From Halomonas sp. KAO (GTDB lineage: Bacteria; Pseudomonadota; Gammaproteobacteria; Pseudomonadales; Halomonadaceae): a stretch of DNA of 59,019 bases. Shown in pieces: positions 9,022-19,405 of this stretch. Position numbers and translations under genes: made by a program. How positions within the stretch are numbered: position 1 is the stretch's first letter; the number at the start of each line of letters is the position of its first letter. The DNA lies in contig NZ_JADNRL010000003.1 in NCBI RefSeq assembly GCF_015595025.1, positions 1-59,019 of the forward strand, written 5' to 3'. The notes under the pieces were generated by a model, which saw only the letters and a list, made by a program, of their open reading frames with translations, was not told the origin of the DNA and ran no database searches.

Positions 9022-9899
9022 GCGACACGCCTCTTGCGTTTGAACCGCGGCAGCACCAGCGCGAAGCCGACCAGCAGCGCCGTCACCAGGTTGAGATCCT
9101 GGGCCTTGAGGCCGATGAAGTCGGCATTGAGCGCCACCGCCACCATCAGGCGATAGAGGATGGAGCCGAAGATGCACGCCAGGGTAGCCATCAGGATGGT
9201 GCGCCCGGGGATCAACGACTGACCACCGATGACCGCCGCCAGCCCCACCACGATGGTACCCACCCCCATGGTCACGTCGGCGCTGCCCTGGCTCTGGGCG
9301 AACAGCGCACCTCCCAGCGCCACCAGGGCGTTGGAGAGCGCCATGCCGGAGAGCACCATCACCGAGGTATTGATGCCGTTGCCAGAGGCCATGCGCGCGT
9401 TCTCGCCGGTGGCACGCATGGCGAGCCCCACCTCGCTGTTGAGGAAGCGGTTGAGCAGGAGCGTCACCACCGCCAGGCCGGCGAGGATCGCCAGCGGGAA
9501 GACGACATAGCGGCTGAACGGCAGCGACTCCAGCGGCGTGAAGATGGTGTCATCGGTCAGCAGCGCGATATTGGGCCGCCCCATCACCCGCAGGTTGATC
9601 GAGTAGAGCGCGATCATCGACAGGATCGAGGCCAGCAGATTGAGGATCTTGAGCTTCACCGCCATCCAGGCGGTCACCGTGCCGGCCATGGCACCGGCGA
9701 CCACCGCCAGGGCGGTTCCCACCCAGGGGTTGCCGCCGCCCACGATCCATACCGCCGCCACGGCAGCCCCCAGAGGGAAGCTGCCGTCGACGGTCAGGTC
9801 GGGAAAGTCGAGAACGCGAAAGGAGAGATAGACACCGAGCGCCACGAAACCGAAGATGAGGCCAAGTTCGATGGCCCCCAGGAAGGCTATAAGACTCAT
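9018..9899 (-). CDS. ABC transporter permease (TrpXYZ-like family)
   Basis: A 293-residue inner-membrane permease with about eight hydrophobic segments and the branched-chain-like permease motif RATGENARMASGNGINT in the cytoplasmic coupling loop. The family is the single-permease type partnered with a COG2984-type binding protein. Its start codon overlaps the binding-protein stop by one base (TAATG) and its stop overlaps the ATPase start by four bases. The three genes are therefore tightly coupled. Confidence 0.9.
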   Translation of the reverse strand: MSLIAFLGAIELGLIFGFVALGVYLSFRVLDFPDLTVDGSFPLGAAVAAVWIVGGGNPWVGTALAVVAGAMAGTVTAWMAVKLKILNLLASILSMIALYSINLRVMGRPNIALLTDDTIFTPLESLPFSRYVVFPLAILAGLAVVTLLLNRFLNSEVGLAMRATGENARMASGNGINTSVMVLSGMALSNALVALGGALFAQSQGSADVTMGVGTIVVGLAAVIGGQSLIPGRTILMATLACIFGSILYRLMVAVALNADFIGLKAQDLNLVTALLVGFALVLPRFKRKRRVA

Positions 9900-10861
9900 T
9901 ACTCGAAGATCTCGACCGCCTGTTCCTCGAACTCGGCCGGGATCTCGTAGCCGATCTGCTCGGCGGCATCTCGGTTCAGGATCAGCTCGAGCTTCTCGAC
10001 GGTGCCCACTGGCAGATCACCGGCCTTCTCGCCACCCAGGATGTCGGCGATCATCGCGCCGGTCTGGCGTCCCATGTCGTAGTAGCTGAAGCCCAGCGAA
10101 GCCAGGGCGCCACGCTCGACGGAGGAGTTGTCGCCGGTGAATACCGGAATATCGGCGTCGTAGCCGACCTTGAGCACGCTCTCCAGGGCCGAGACCACGG
10201 TGTTGTCCACCGGCACGTAGATGGCATCGGCGCGACCGGCCAGGCTGCGGGCGGCGCCCATCACCTCGGAGGTGCGCGAGGCGGTCACCTCGACCAGCTC
10301 GAACCCCAGCTCCGGCGCCATCGTATTGAGCTTCTCGGCCTGGGAGACGGAGTTTGCCTCTCCGGGGTTATAGATCACTCCCAACCGCTTGGCCTCGGGG
10401 AACATGTCGCGGATCAGCTGCAGCTGCGCCTGCAGGGGGGGCGCATCCACCACCCCGGTGATATTGGCGCCGGGGGCCTCCATGTCGCTCACCAGCTTGG
10501 CGATCAGCGGGTCGGTGACGGCGGTGAAGACGATGGGGGTGTCATCCTGCAATGCCGAGGCCGCGGCCTGGGCCGAAGGCGTACTGATCGCCAGCACCAG
10601 GTCCGGGCGATCACCGGCGAACTTGCGCGCGATCTGAGCGGCGATGGAGGTGTCACCCTGGGCATTCTGGAAGTCGACCTCGAGGTTTTCGCCCTCCACA
10701 TAGCCGCGCTCGGCGAGTTCATCCAGCGCTCCCTGGCGGCTGGCATCCAGGGCCGGGTGCTCGACGATCTGGGTGATGCCCAGGTTGACGGTCTCAGCCT
10801 GGGCCACTCCGGCCACCAGCATGGAGCCCAGCACCGCGGAGAGAATTCGACGCCGCATCAT
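9899..10861 (-). CDS. ABC transporter substrate-binding protein (COG2984/TrpX-like)
   Basis: A periplasmic-binding-protein type 1 fold of 320 residues with a signal peptide (MMRRRILSAVLGSMLVAGVAQA). It contains the family hallmarks: GITQIVEHPALDASRQG at the mature N-terminus, FTAVTDPLIAKLV mid-protein, and GDNSSVERGALASLGFSYYDMG near the C-terminal third. It would capture the substrate for the permease and ATPase downstream. The ATG-ATG start at 10861/10858 follows an AAGAGGG site. A longer frame upstream lacks a ribosome site and would disrupt the signal peptide. Confidence 0.9.
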   Translation of the reverse strand: MMRRRILSAVLGSMLVAGVAQAETVNLGITQIVEHPALDASRQGALDELAERGYVEGENLEVDFQNAQGDTSIAAQIARKFAGDRPDLVLAISTPSAQAAASALQDDTPIVFTAVTDPLIAKLVSDMEAPGANITGVVDAPPLQAQLQLIRDMFPEAKRLGVIYNPGEANSVSQAEKLNTMAPELGFELVEVTASRTSEVMGAARSLAGRADAIYVPVDNTVVSALESVLKVGYDADIPVFTGDNSSVERGALASLGFSYYDMGRQTGAMIADILGGEKAGDLPVGTVEKLELILNRDAAEQIGYEIPAEFEEQAVEIFE

Positions 10862-10875
10862 GATGTTCCCTCTTC

Positions 10876-10908
10876 TTCGTATTGATGAGTTATTCGTATT
10901 GATGAGTT
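10876..10908. repeat. tandem 16-bp direct repeat in the transporter leader
   Basis: TTCGTATTGATGAGTT occurs at 10876-10891 and again at 10893-10908, separated by one A. In the minus orientation it lies just upstream of the ribosome binding site of the substrate-binding-protein gene. It may be an operator pair or a recent slippage duplication. Confidence 0.7.
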
Positions 10909-11193
10909 GTTGCGATCGAGACAGGATCGAACAGCCTTGGAAAGGCCGAGGCTGCACCTTAGCGCGCTTCGCGGCCGCGGCCAATACGACCTTCCAACGA
11001 ACGACCGTTTATCGGCCACGCAGAGGGTGGCAGCCACACGACAGGCAACGTTGAGGCGACACAAATCGAAGAAAAAGAAGACGAGGAAAGAGGAGGACCC
11101 TAAAGAAGAGGAAAACCAGGGGTAGACAACAGGCGAGGCCCAGGGAGGAAGCCAGGAACATGTCGAGGCGATTCGGCCGCCTGAAATGGAGGC
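10909..11193. other. intergenic region between the transporter operon and the SRP RNA
   Basis: No gene is supported in these 285 bp. The stretch includes a purine-rich tract at about 11067-11125 on the plus strand and a GGCCGCCT/AGGCGGCC inverted repeat at 11175-11197 that reaches into the 3' end of the SRP RNA and may help end its transcript. The operon promoter must lie here, but no clear -35/-10 pair was found. Confidence 0.5.
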
Positions 11194-11297
11194 GGCCCCG
11201 ACAGCCACATCCCGGCACACGCGTCCACCACTACCGTTGCTCCCTTCCGGGCCTGGCGGGGTTTGCGGTTTAGCGTTGCGGGAGGACCGACGGGGCC
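11194..11297 (-). ncRNA. ffs: signal recognition particle 4.5S RNA
   Basis: The reverse strand reads as bacterial SRP RNA. Complementary ends (GGCCCCGTCGG and CTGTCGGGGCC) enclose the conserved apical domain with the CAGGCCCGGAAGGGAGCA tetraloop region, and the 3' arm contains the near-invariant GACGCGTGTGCCGGGATG. The RNA pairs with Ffh to target membrane proteins to the translocon. The length of about 104 nt agrees with the short gammaproteobacterial form. The boundaries are set by the terminal helix and could be off by a few bases. Confidence 0.95.
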
Positions 11298-11543
11298 ACC
11301 ACAGCACGACATCATGACGATGCCAACTCGACCTGATTGACGTTATCGATCAACGTCTTGCCGAGTGGATGCGCACTATAACAGCCCCACCGGACGCAGG
11401 CAAGGATGCGTGATGATCGCGTTCGGGATGTTGGCCAACGCTGCATGCTGTAGCATGAAGACTACCCTTACCCTACATGCCATAAATACCACTGCACGGC
11501 ATGACAGGCAGGGGTCACCATCGCGAATAACAGGAGGCGCCAC
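11298..11543. other. divergent promoter region of ffs and the ATP-grasp gene
   Basis: This 246-bp region contains an inverted repeat GACGTT-atcgatc-AACGTC (11339-11357) upstream of ffs. A TATAGT-like hexamer (about 11375-11380, minus) lies further upstream. No coding sequence is convincing. The AGGAGG ribosome site of the next gene is at about 11531-11536. Confidence 0.5.
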
Positions 11544-12767
11544 ATGAAGAAGGATCCGAACAAGGGGCATATCGCCCTGCTGGGCTGGAGCCTGAACGCT
11601 ATCGAAGCCGCCGAGAACTTCGACCGACGCTATGTCGTGGTGGCGCCCGACTGGGCAGAGGAGTACTGCCAGAAGCATGATATTCCTTACGTGCCATGGA
11701 ACTTCGAGCGCCTGAACGACCGCTCCATGGAGATCGCCGAGACGCTCAAGGAGATGGACGTCAACGTGGCCATCCCGCTCTTCGAGGAGACCGTGGAGTG
11801 GGCCGGGGCGATCAACTCGGTGCTGCTCGACAGCCCGCGCCTCTACGGGCAGTCGCTGCTGCTGCGCGACAAGGCGTTGATGAAACGTCGCGCCCAGCTC
11901 GGCGGCATCCGCGTCGGCATCTTCGAGGAAGCCCACGATAAGGACGACGTCATCCGCTTTTTGAAGCGGGTCAATCAGACCCTGCTCAAGCTCGACGGCG
12001 ACCCCAATGACCCCATCCACCTCAAGGCCTTTGACAAGGCTGGCTGTCTCGGTCATCGCGTGATCCGCACCCCCGACGAGGTCGATACCATCCCCGAGGA
12101 GGAGTTCCCGGTGCTGATGGAATCGCACCTGGACGGCTGGGAGTTCGCCGTGGAGGCGTGGATCCATGACGGCAAGATCGTGTTCCTCAATATCTCCGAG
12201 TACGTGACCCTGGGCTATTCGGTGTTTGTGCCGGCCTCGCCGGAGCTGGAGAAGTACCGCCCCCAGATCACCGCCCAGATCGAAAAGCTGATCAAGGCCT
12301 TCGATATCGAGTTTGGCCTGATCCACCCCGAGTACTTCGTCACCAACGACGGCGAGATGTACTTCGGCGAGGTCGCCTACCGGCCGCCGGGCTTCAAGGT
12401 CTTCGAGCTGCTCGAGCGGGTCTACGGATTCAATGCCTACCAGGCCTCGATGCTGGTGTTCGACCCCAAGAGCACGCCGGAAGAGGTCGCCGAGTTCTTC
12501 CCCAGGGAGATCGAGGACGCCGATGGCTACGCCGGCTGTTTCGGGGTATATCCGCGGCTTCGCGTGGTCAGCAAGCTGGAGATTCCCGAAGAGGTCGAGG
12601 ACGACCCCTACTTCGAATCCCACGAGCTAACGCCGCCGCTGGAGGAAACGGTCACCAAGCGCACCGCCTTCGGCACGCACTGGGGGCTGGTCTACTTCAA
12701 GGGCGACGAAGCGGCACGCATGAAGGAGCTGCTCAAGAGCCTGGAAGAGCTCGATTTCTATGTCTGA
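11544..12767 (+). CDS. ATP-grasp domain protein (carboxylate-amine ligase-like)
   Basis: A soluble 407-residue protein with ATP-grasp architecture. The N-terminal Rossmann-like segment is GHIALLGWSLNAIEAAE. A central ATP-binding part contains a region with LLLRDKALMKRRAQLGGI, as in carbamoyl-phosphate-synthase-like ligases, then ESHLDGWEFAVEAWIHDGKIVFLNISEY. The metal-binding strands follow as LIHPEYFVTNDGEMYFGEVAYRPPG. ATP-grasp enzymes join a carboxylate to an amine or thiol through an acyl phosphate; the substrate here is unknown. AGGAGG precedes the ATG. It lies 90 bp upstream of the 683-residue protein on the same strand and is probably co-transcribed with it. Confidence 0.8.
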   Translation: MKKDPNKGHIALLGWSLNAIEAAENFDRRYVVVAPDWAEEYCQKHDIPYVPWNFERLNDRSMEIAETLKEMDVNVAIPLFEETVEWAGAINSVLLDSPRLYGQSLLLRDKALMKRRAQLGGIRVGIFEEAHDKDDVIRFLKRVNQTLLKLDGDPNDPIHLKAFDKAGCLGHRVIRTPDEVDTIPEEEFPVLMESHLDGWEFAVEAWIHDGKIVFLNISEYVTLGYSVFVPASPELEKYRPQITAQIEKLIKAFDIEFGLIHPEYFVTNDGEMYFGEVAYRPPGFKVFELLERVYGFNAYQASMLVFDPKSTPEEVAEFFPREIEDADGYAGCFGVYPRLRVVSKLEIPEEVEDDPYFESHELTPPLEETVTKRTAFGTHWGLVYFKGDEAARMKELLKSLEELDFYV

Positions 12768-12816
12768 GCTGAGGTCTCAATCAGGGCGTTAGCTTGATTT
12801 CCTCGCACGATCTAGG

Positions 12817-12836
12817 CGTCATGGGAAGCCATGACG
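12817..12836 (+). other. perfect 8-bp stem-loop between the ATP-grasp and downstream genes
   Basis: CGTCATGG-GAAG-CCATGACG lies 21 bp ahead of the next GTG start. There is no U tract, so it is more likely an mRNA structure or operator than an intrinsic terminator. Confidence 0.55.
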
Positions 12837-12857
12837 ACCTGACGACAAGGAGTCAGC

Positions 12858-14909
<2,052 letters not shown>

Positions 14910-14923
14910 TGCCGGCATGACCG

Positions 14924-14960
14924 AAGGGGAGTCGCCCGCCAAAATCGGCGGCTCTCCCTT
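14924..14960 (+). terminator. imperfect stem-loop after the 683-residue gene
   Basis: AAGGGGAGTCGCC pairs with GGCGGCTCTCCCTT around a CCGCCAAAATC-type loop. No U run follows, so termination efficiency is doubtful. Confidence 0.4.
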
Positions 14961-14963
14961 GGC

Positions 14964-14992
14964 TACAACGGAGACTCTCCGCTGGCTATAAT
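14964..14992 (+). promoter_or_regulatory. putative sigma-70 promoter of tlyA
   Basis: A perfect -10 TATAAT at 14987-14992 lies 17 bp after a weak -35-like TACAAC. It would start transcription about 20 bp before the tlyA ATG. The surrounding GGCTACAACGG and GGCTATAATGG form a direct repeat. Confidence 0.5.
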
Positions 14993-15019
14993 GGCGCCCT
15001 TTTTCCGCCCGGAGCCCCC

Positions 15020-15784
15020 ATGCCTCGCCTCGACCTGCTGCTCGTCACCCAGGGCCTGGCCCGTTCACGCACCCGCGCCCAGCGACTGATTCGCCATGGC
15101 CGGGTGTGTCTGGCCGACTCCGACCGGGTACTGACCAAGCCGGGGGAGAAGCTGCCGGATGATACTCGGCTGTCGGTGGCGGATGACCCGGAGGAGCGCT
15201 ACGTGTCCCGGGCGGGGCTCAAGCTGGAAGCGCTCCTCCAGGCGCTGGCGCTCGACCTGGAGGGCCAGCTGGTGCTGGATGTGGGGCAGTCCACCGGCGG
15301 GTTCACCGACTGCGCCCTGGCCCATGGCGCGCGACACGTGATCGGGGTCGAGGTGGGGCATGACCAGCTCGACCCCAGCCTGCGCGATGACCCCAGGGTC
15401 ACCTGCCTGGAAGGGCTGAATGCCCGCGCCATGGCCGAGGATGCGCGGCTGGCGGAGACCCTTGCCGCCCAGGGCGGAGGTGCCCCGGATCTGGCCGTGA
15501 TGGATGTCTCCTTTATCTCCCAGACGCTGATCCTGACCGAACTCGCCACCCTGCTGGCCACGGGTGGACGCCTGGTCAGTCTGGTCAAGCCCCAGTTCGA
15601 GGTAGGTCCCGGCGGAGTCGATTCCCAGGGGCTGGTTCGCGACACCGCACGCTATGCCGAGGTCGAGGCACGCATCCGCCAGTGCTGTCGCGAGGCCAAC
15701 CTGGTCATCCAGCACTGGCAGGAGAGCCCGATACGGGGCGGTGACGGCAACCGCGAGTTCCTGCTTTACGCCCTGCGCGGCTGA
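15020..15784 (+). CDS. tlyA: TlyA family rRNA (cytidine-2'-O)-methyltransferase
   Basis: A 254-residue protein with an N-terminal S4 RNA-binding domain (residues 1-60, LVTQGLARSRTRAQRLIRHG) and a C-terminal FtsJ/RrmJ-type methyltransferase. The SAM motif is VLDVGQSTGGFTD and further motifs are DLAVMDVSFIS and LVKPQFEVG. Family members methylate cytidines of 16S and 23S rRNA and were once annotated as hemolysin A. Gln in the SAM loop (VGQSTGG) replaces the more usual alanine or serine. It is monocistronic and converges on mscK. Confidence 0.93.
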   Translation: MPRLDLLLVTQGLARSRTRAQRLIRHGRVCLADSDRVLTKPGEKLPDDTRLSVADDPEERYVSRAGLKLEALLQALALDLEGQLVLDVGQSTGGFTDCALAHGARHVIGVEVGHDQLDPSLRDDPRVTCLEGLNARAMAEDARLAETLAAQGGGAPDLAVMDVSFISQTLILTELATLLATGGRLVSLVKPQFEVGPGGVDSQGLVRDTARYAEVEARIRQCCREANLVIQHWQESPIRGGDGNREFLLYALRG

Positions 15785-15802
15785 GCGCACCGGCCAGGCG
15801 AT

Positions 15803-18800
15803 TCAGCGGCCACCATCCGCCTCCCCATCCAGGCCACCCTCGCCCGCACCATCGGCATCCCCCGTCTCGATGTCTCCCGGATCACCGTAGGCCCCGGGGG
15901 CCGGATATTCTTCGACCGGCCCGGCGGCGCCTCGGCGCTCGACCCTGCGCTCCACACCATCGACGGCACGATGCAGTCGAACATCGAGCTGATTGAAGGC
16001 GATCTCGATACCGTGTTCGGCAAACAGCTCGCCGACCCGCGAATTGATCTCGTCGGTGGCAAATAACCGATCCCCCAGGGCGTTGACGAAGATACGCAGT
16101 TCGAAATCGAGGGTGCTCGCACCATAGGCCATGAAGAAGACCTGGGGCTCCGGGTCGGCCAGCACGCGCTCGCTCTCCTCGGCGGCCTGACGCAGCAGGC
16201 GGTGCACCAGGCGAGGTTCGGAGCCATAGGCCACGCCGTAGGTCAGCACCACACGGGTGACGGTATCCGAGAGCGACCAGTTGATCAGCTGGTCGGTGAC
16301 GAAGGTCTTGTTGGGGATGATGATCTCCTTGTTGTCGAAGTCGGTCACCGTGGTGGCGCGAATGCGGATTCGACTCACCGTGCCGGTGAGGTTGCCCAGG
16401 GTCACGGTATCGCCGATGCGCACGGGTCGCTCGAAGAGAATGATCAACCCCGAGACGAAGTTGGCGAAGATCTCCTGCAGCCCGAAACCGAGCCCCACCC
16501 CCAGCGCCGCCACCAGCCACTGCAGCTTGTCCCAGGAGACCCCCAGGGTTCCCAGAAACGACACCAGGCCGGTGCCGATGATGGTGTAGGAGAGCAGCGA
16601 GGTGATGGCGTAGGCGCTCCCCTGCTTGAGCTCCAGACGCGACAGCACACTGACCTCCAGCAGCCCCGGCAGGTTGCGTGCCAGCATCATGGTCAGCGCC
16701 ACGATCAGCAGCGCGGTGAAGACGTCCGCCACCGTCAAGGCGTCGGTGACCAGGTCGTCGCCTTCCCCACCCCATATCGCCACCTTCTCCAGATAACCGA
16801 GCACGGTCAGCAGGTCGGCCCACACCAGGTAGAACAGCAGCACGAAGCCGATCAGCAGGAGCAACTTGGAGAGCCTCAACGACTGCTGATTGATCTGCTC
16901 CATGTCCAGGGGCGGCTCCTCGACGACCTCGGGGCCGCCTTCGGCCCCCTCCTTTCCCTCGGCACGGCGGCGGGCCAAGGCGCGACGAAACGCCAGGCGG
17001 CGCGCCGCCACCGCCAGCCCTCGCACCACCGAGGCCTCGACCAGAATCCATAACCCCAGCAGATAGAGCGTGATCACGAAGCGGCCAATCAGGCTTAGCG
17101 CGGTATACTCGAACCCGCTCACCACCAGCCCGATCAGGATCAGTGGCACACCCGCCATCGCCAGTCCCAGCACCAGGCGAAACAGCTTGAGCCCGAAGTA
17201 GGGCGCATGGGCCATGATCAGCCGAGCTATCTTCACGCTCATGACCATCAGCCCCAGCAACAGCAGGCCCAGCGCCACCGGACGATTGCTCAGGCCAAAC
17301 TCCGACTCACGGGCCAGGGTGGCGATCCCCAGCACCGGCACCAGGGCAATCCCCAGCCAGCCCATCTGCCGATAAAGGCGCAGGGCGTAGTCCGCCGGCC
17401 AGTGGAAGTGGGTCGTGGCCACACCATCAGGGACCAGCAGTCGGCGCGACCAGGCCACCACGCCCCAGGCCAGGGAGAGCTCCAGTCCGGCCTTGCCCAG
17501 TGCCTGGGCGGTATCATCCCCACCGAACAGCAGTGCCAGGCTGGCCCCCGCCAGCAACAGCGGCCCCGGTGCGGCCATCAACGCATTGAACACTATCGCC
17601 AGCGGCGTATGCAGCTGGGTATCGCTGCGCAGTCGCCCGATCTGCTCATGCAGCTCGGCCAGGCGCGCCTGGATGCGCCGACGCTTCCACAGCAGGACTG
17701 CGGCCAGCAGCAGAGGCAGCGATCCCGCCAGGGCGCCCACCGAGGGGAGACTCCAGGTGGTGGGCAACGCCTGTCGCCATTCGCCTTCCCGCCACTCCAG
17801 GGCAAGGTTGTTGGGCAGCTGGCGCAGCCAGGCCAGCCCCAGTGGGCGCGTGCTAGCGACCCAGAACAGCTGCTCGTCGATGGTGTCTCGCAGCCCCTGG
17901 GTCGTCTCCGTCAGCTGCTGCTGATTCAGCTGCAGCTCGATGGCCGAGCTCAGCAGGCTGCCGTAGGTCTGTTCGAGACGGTCGACCAGCTCCCGACGCG
18001 ACTGATATAGCCGCTTCAAGGAGTCGACCAGAGCTTCGCTGCTCGCCACCCCGGCCTCCTCCAGGCGCTGCCGGGCCAGGCGCTCCCCCTCGCGCAGCTG
18101 ATCACGCTGATTCGCCAGATCGAACTGGCGAAGTCGCAGATCGGCGATCTCATCCTGCAGGTCGCGCCGCGTGGTGGCCTGAGGCAGTGCACGCCGCTGT
18201 TCACGCAGGATACGCGCCAGCAGGGTCGAGCCACGAATCGCCTCAATCTGCTCGGTGAGGCTGCGCTCTAGCTGACGCACCTGATCAAGCTGACTACGCA
18301 GCGTGAGGTTATCGCGCACCAGCACGCTGCTACGATCGTTGGCGCGCAGCAGCTCCTGACTGAGGGCTAGGTTCACCTGCTGGGCACTCACCAGCACCGG
18401 ATGCCCCTCCTCCAGCAGCGGGTCGTCTCTTACCGCATCGGCGATGGCCTGCTCCGACGCCATCCGCCGCTTGCGCTCGATGACATTCTGCAACAACGCA
18501 AGCTTCGCCTCCTGGCGTGACTGCTGGCGCGTCAGGAGCTCCTGGCGCTGCTGGTCCAGGTCGCGCAGGCGGCTGTTGGTAGCCAGCTCGCGCTGGTGAT
18601 AGAGCAACCGCGCCTCGGCCAGGGCACGAGCCACCTGTCGTCGCCAGCGCCTGGGGTCATCCGCGGGGATATCATTGACATCCAGCTCGTCGAGGTCGCG
18701 TCTCGCCTGCTCGACCCGACGCATGGCCTCGGCGATGGCCTGCTGAGCGCGCTCGGGCAGGGTCTGGCCCGTCAACAGCTGCGCGTTGACCTCGGCGAGG

Positions 18801-19282
18801 CGATCCTGAAGACGCTGCAGCTCCACGACCGCCCGCTGCTGGCGTGCTTCCAGTTCTTCAAGAGAGAGCTCATCCAGCTCGGCGGCGGTGGCTCGACCGC
18901 TAGCGGCTTCATCTTCCAGCTCACGCTCCAGACGCAACAGAACCTCGGGCGCCTGATCCACTCGCGCTTCAAGCGCTTCTCGGCGCTTCTCGACCTCGTC
19001 CAGGGCATCGAGGTCGGCGAGTGTGGCGTTGAGAAGCTCGATCGTGACCTGTTCCTCACCGGAAGGGCCCGTCTCGCCGGCGCGCTCCTCCAGAGCCGTC
19101 AGCTGCTCCTCCACGGCGGCACGCTCGGGCAGTGGCTCCTGCTGGGCCAAGGCCGGCCATGCCATGGCCAGCAGCATCCACCCCAGCAGAATACATCCCA
19201 GTAACCTGCAGAGCGCTGGGTGCCCTCTGCCCTGCCTGGCACTTCCCGTTGTTGCCGTCCTCACGCCCCTCTCCCGTTGCAT
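15803..19282 (-). CDS. mscK: potassium-dependent mechanosensitive channel MscK/KefA family
   Basis: A 1159-residue protein. A signal peptide (cleavage after WPALAQ) is followed by a long periplasmic coiled-coil region to about residue 500. A series of membrane helices then precedes the MscS core near the C-terminus: pore helix region LQWLVAALGVGLGFGLQEIFAN, RPVRIGDTVTLGNLTGTV, then IIIPNKTFVTDQLINWS. The cytoplasmic beta and alpha/beta domains follow and end in an acidic low-complexity tail. MscK-type channels release solutes under hypoosmotic stress. The size and large periplasmic domain separate it from the small MscS found at 31611-32507. Confidence 0.92.
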   Translation of the reverse strand: MQRERGVRTATTGSARQGRGHPALCRLLGCILLGWMLLAMAWPALAQQEPLPERAAVEEQLTALEERAGETGPSGEEQVTIELLNATLADLDALDEVEKRREALEARVDQAPEVLLRLERELEDEAASGRATAAELDELSLEELEARQQRAVVELQRLQDRLAEVNAQLLTGQTLPERAQQAIAEAMRRVEQARRDLDELDVNDIPADDPRRWRRQVARALAEARLLYHQRELATNSRLRDLDQQRQELLTRQQSRQEAKLALLQNVIERKRRMASEQAIADAVRDDPLLEEGHPVLVSAQQVNLALSQELLRANDRSSVLVRDNLTLRSQLDQVRQLERSLTEQIEAIRGSTLLARILREQRRALPQATTRRDLQDEIADLRLRQFDLANQRDQLREGERLARQRLEEAGVASSEALVDSLKRLYQSRRELVDRLEQTYGSLLSSAIELQLNQQQLTETTQGLRDTIDEQLFWVASTRPLGLAWLRQLPNNLALEWREGEWRQALPTTWSLPSVGALAGSLPLLLAAVLLWKRRRIQARLAELHEQIGRLRSDTQLHTPLAIVFNALMAAPGPLLLAGASLALLFGGDDTAQALGKAGLELSLAWGVVAWSRRLLVPDGVATTHFHWPADYALRLYRQMGWLGIALVPVLGIATLARESEFGLSNRPVALGLLLLGLMVMSVKIARLIMAHAPYFGLKLFRLVLGLAMAGVPLILIGLVVSGFEYTALSLIGRFVITLYLLGLWILVEASVVRGLAVAARRLAFRRALARRRAEGKEGAEGGPEVVEEPPLDMEQINQQSLRLSKLLLLIGFVLLFYLVWADLLTVLGYLEKVAIWGGEGDDLVTDALTVADVFTALLIVALTMMLARNLPGLLEVSVLSRLELKQGSAYAITSLLSYTIIGTGLVSFLGTLGVSWDKLQWLVAALGVGLGFGLQEIFANFVSGLIILFERPVRIGDTVTLGNLTGTVSRIRIRATTVTDFDNKEIIIPNKTFVTDQLINWSLSDTVTRVVLTYGVAYGSEPRLVHRLLRQAAEESERVLADPEPQVFFMAYGASTLDFELRIFVNALGDRLFATDEINSRVGELFAEHGIEIAFNQLDVRLHRAVDGVERRVERRGAAGPVEEYPAPGAYGDPGDIETGDADGAGEGGLDGEADGGR

Positions 19283-19405
19283 CTTCCTGGCTGTCGATTC
19301 TGTGCTCCCTTCCGCGGCAAGGCAATCGTGATTCCCTCAGGCGGTTGACTTGTCTTCCGGGCGTGGTAGAACGATCATCCAGCCCTTTCTACCCTGGAAA
19401 ACCAC

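Noticed and set aside
11376..12623. 415-codon minus-strand frame antisense to the ATP-grasp gene
   Set aside because: The plus-strand gene has a strong ribosome site and ATP-grasp motifs; the antisense frame has neither.
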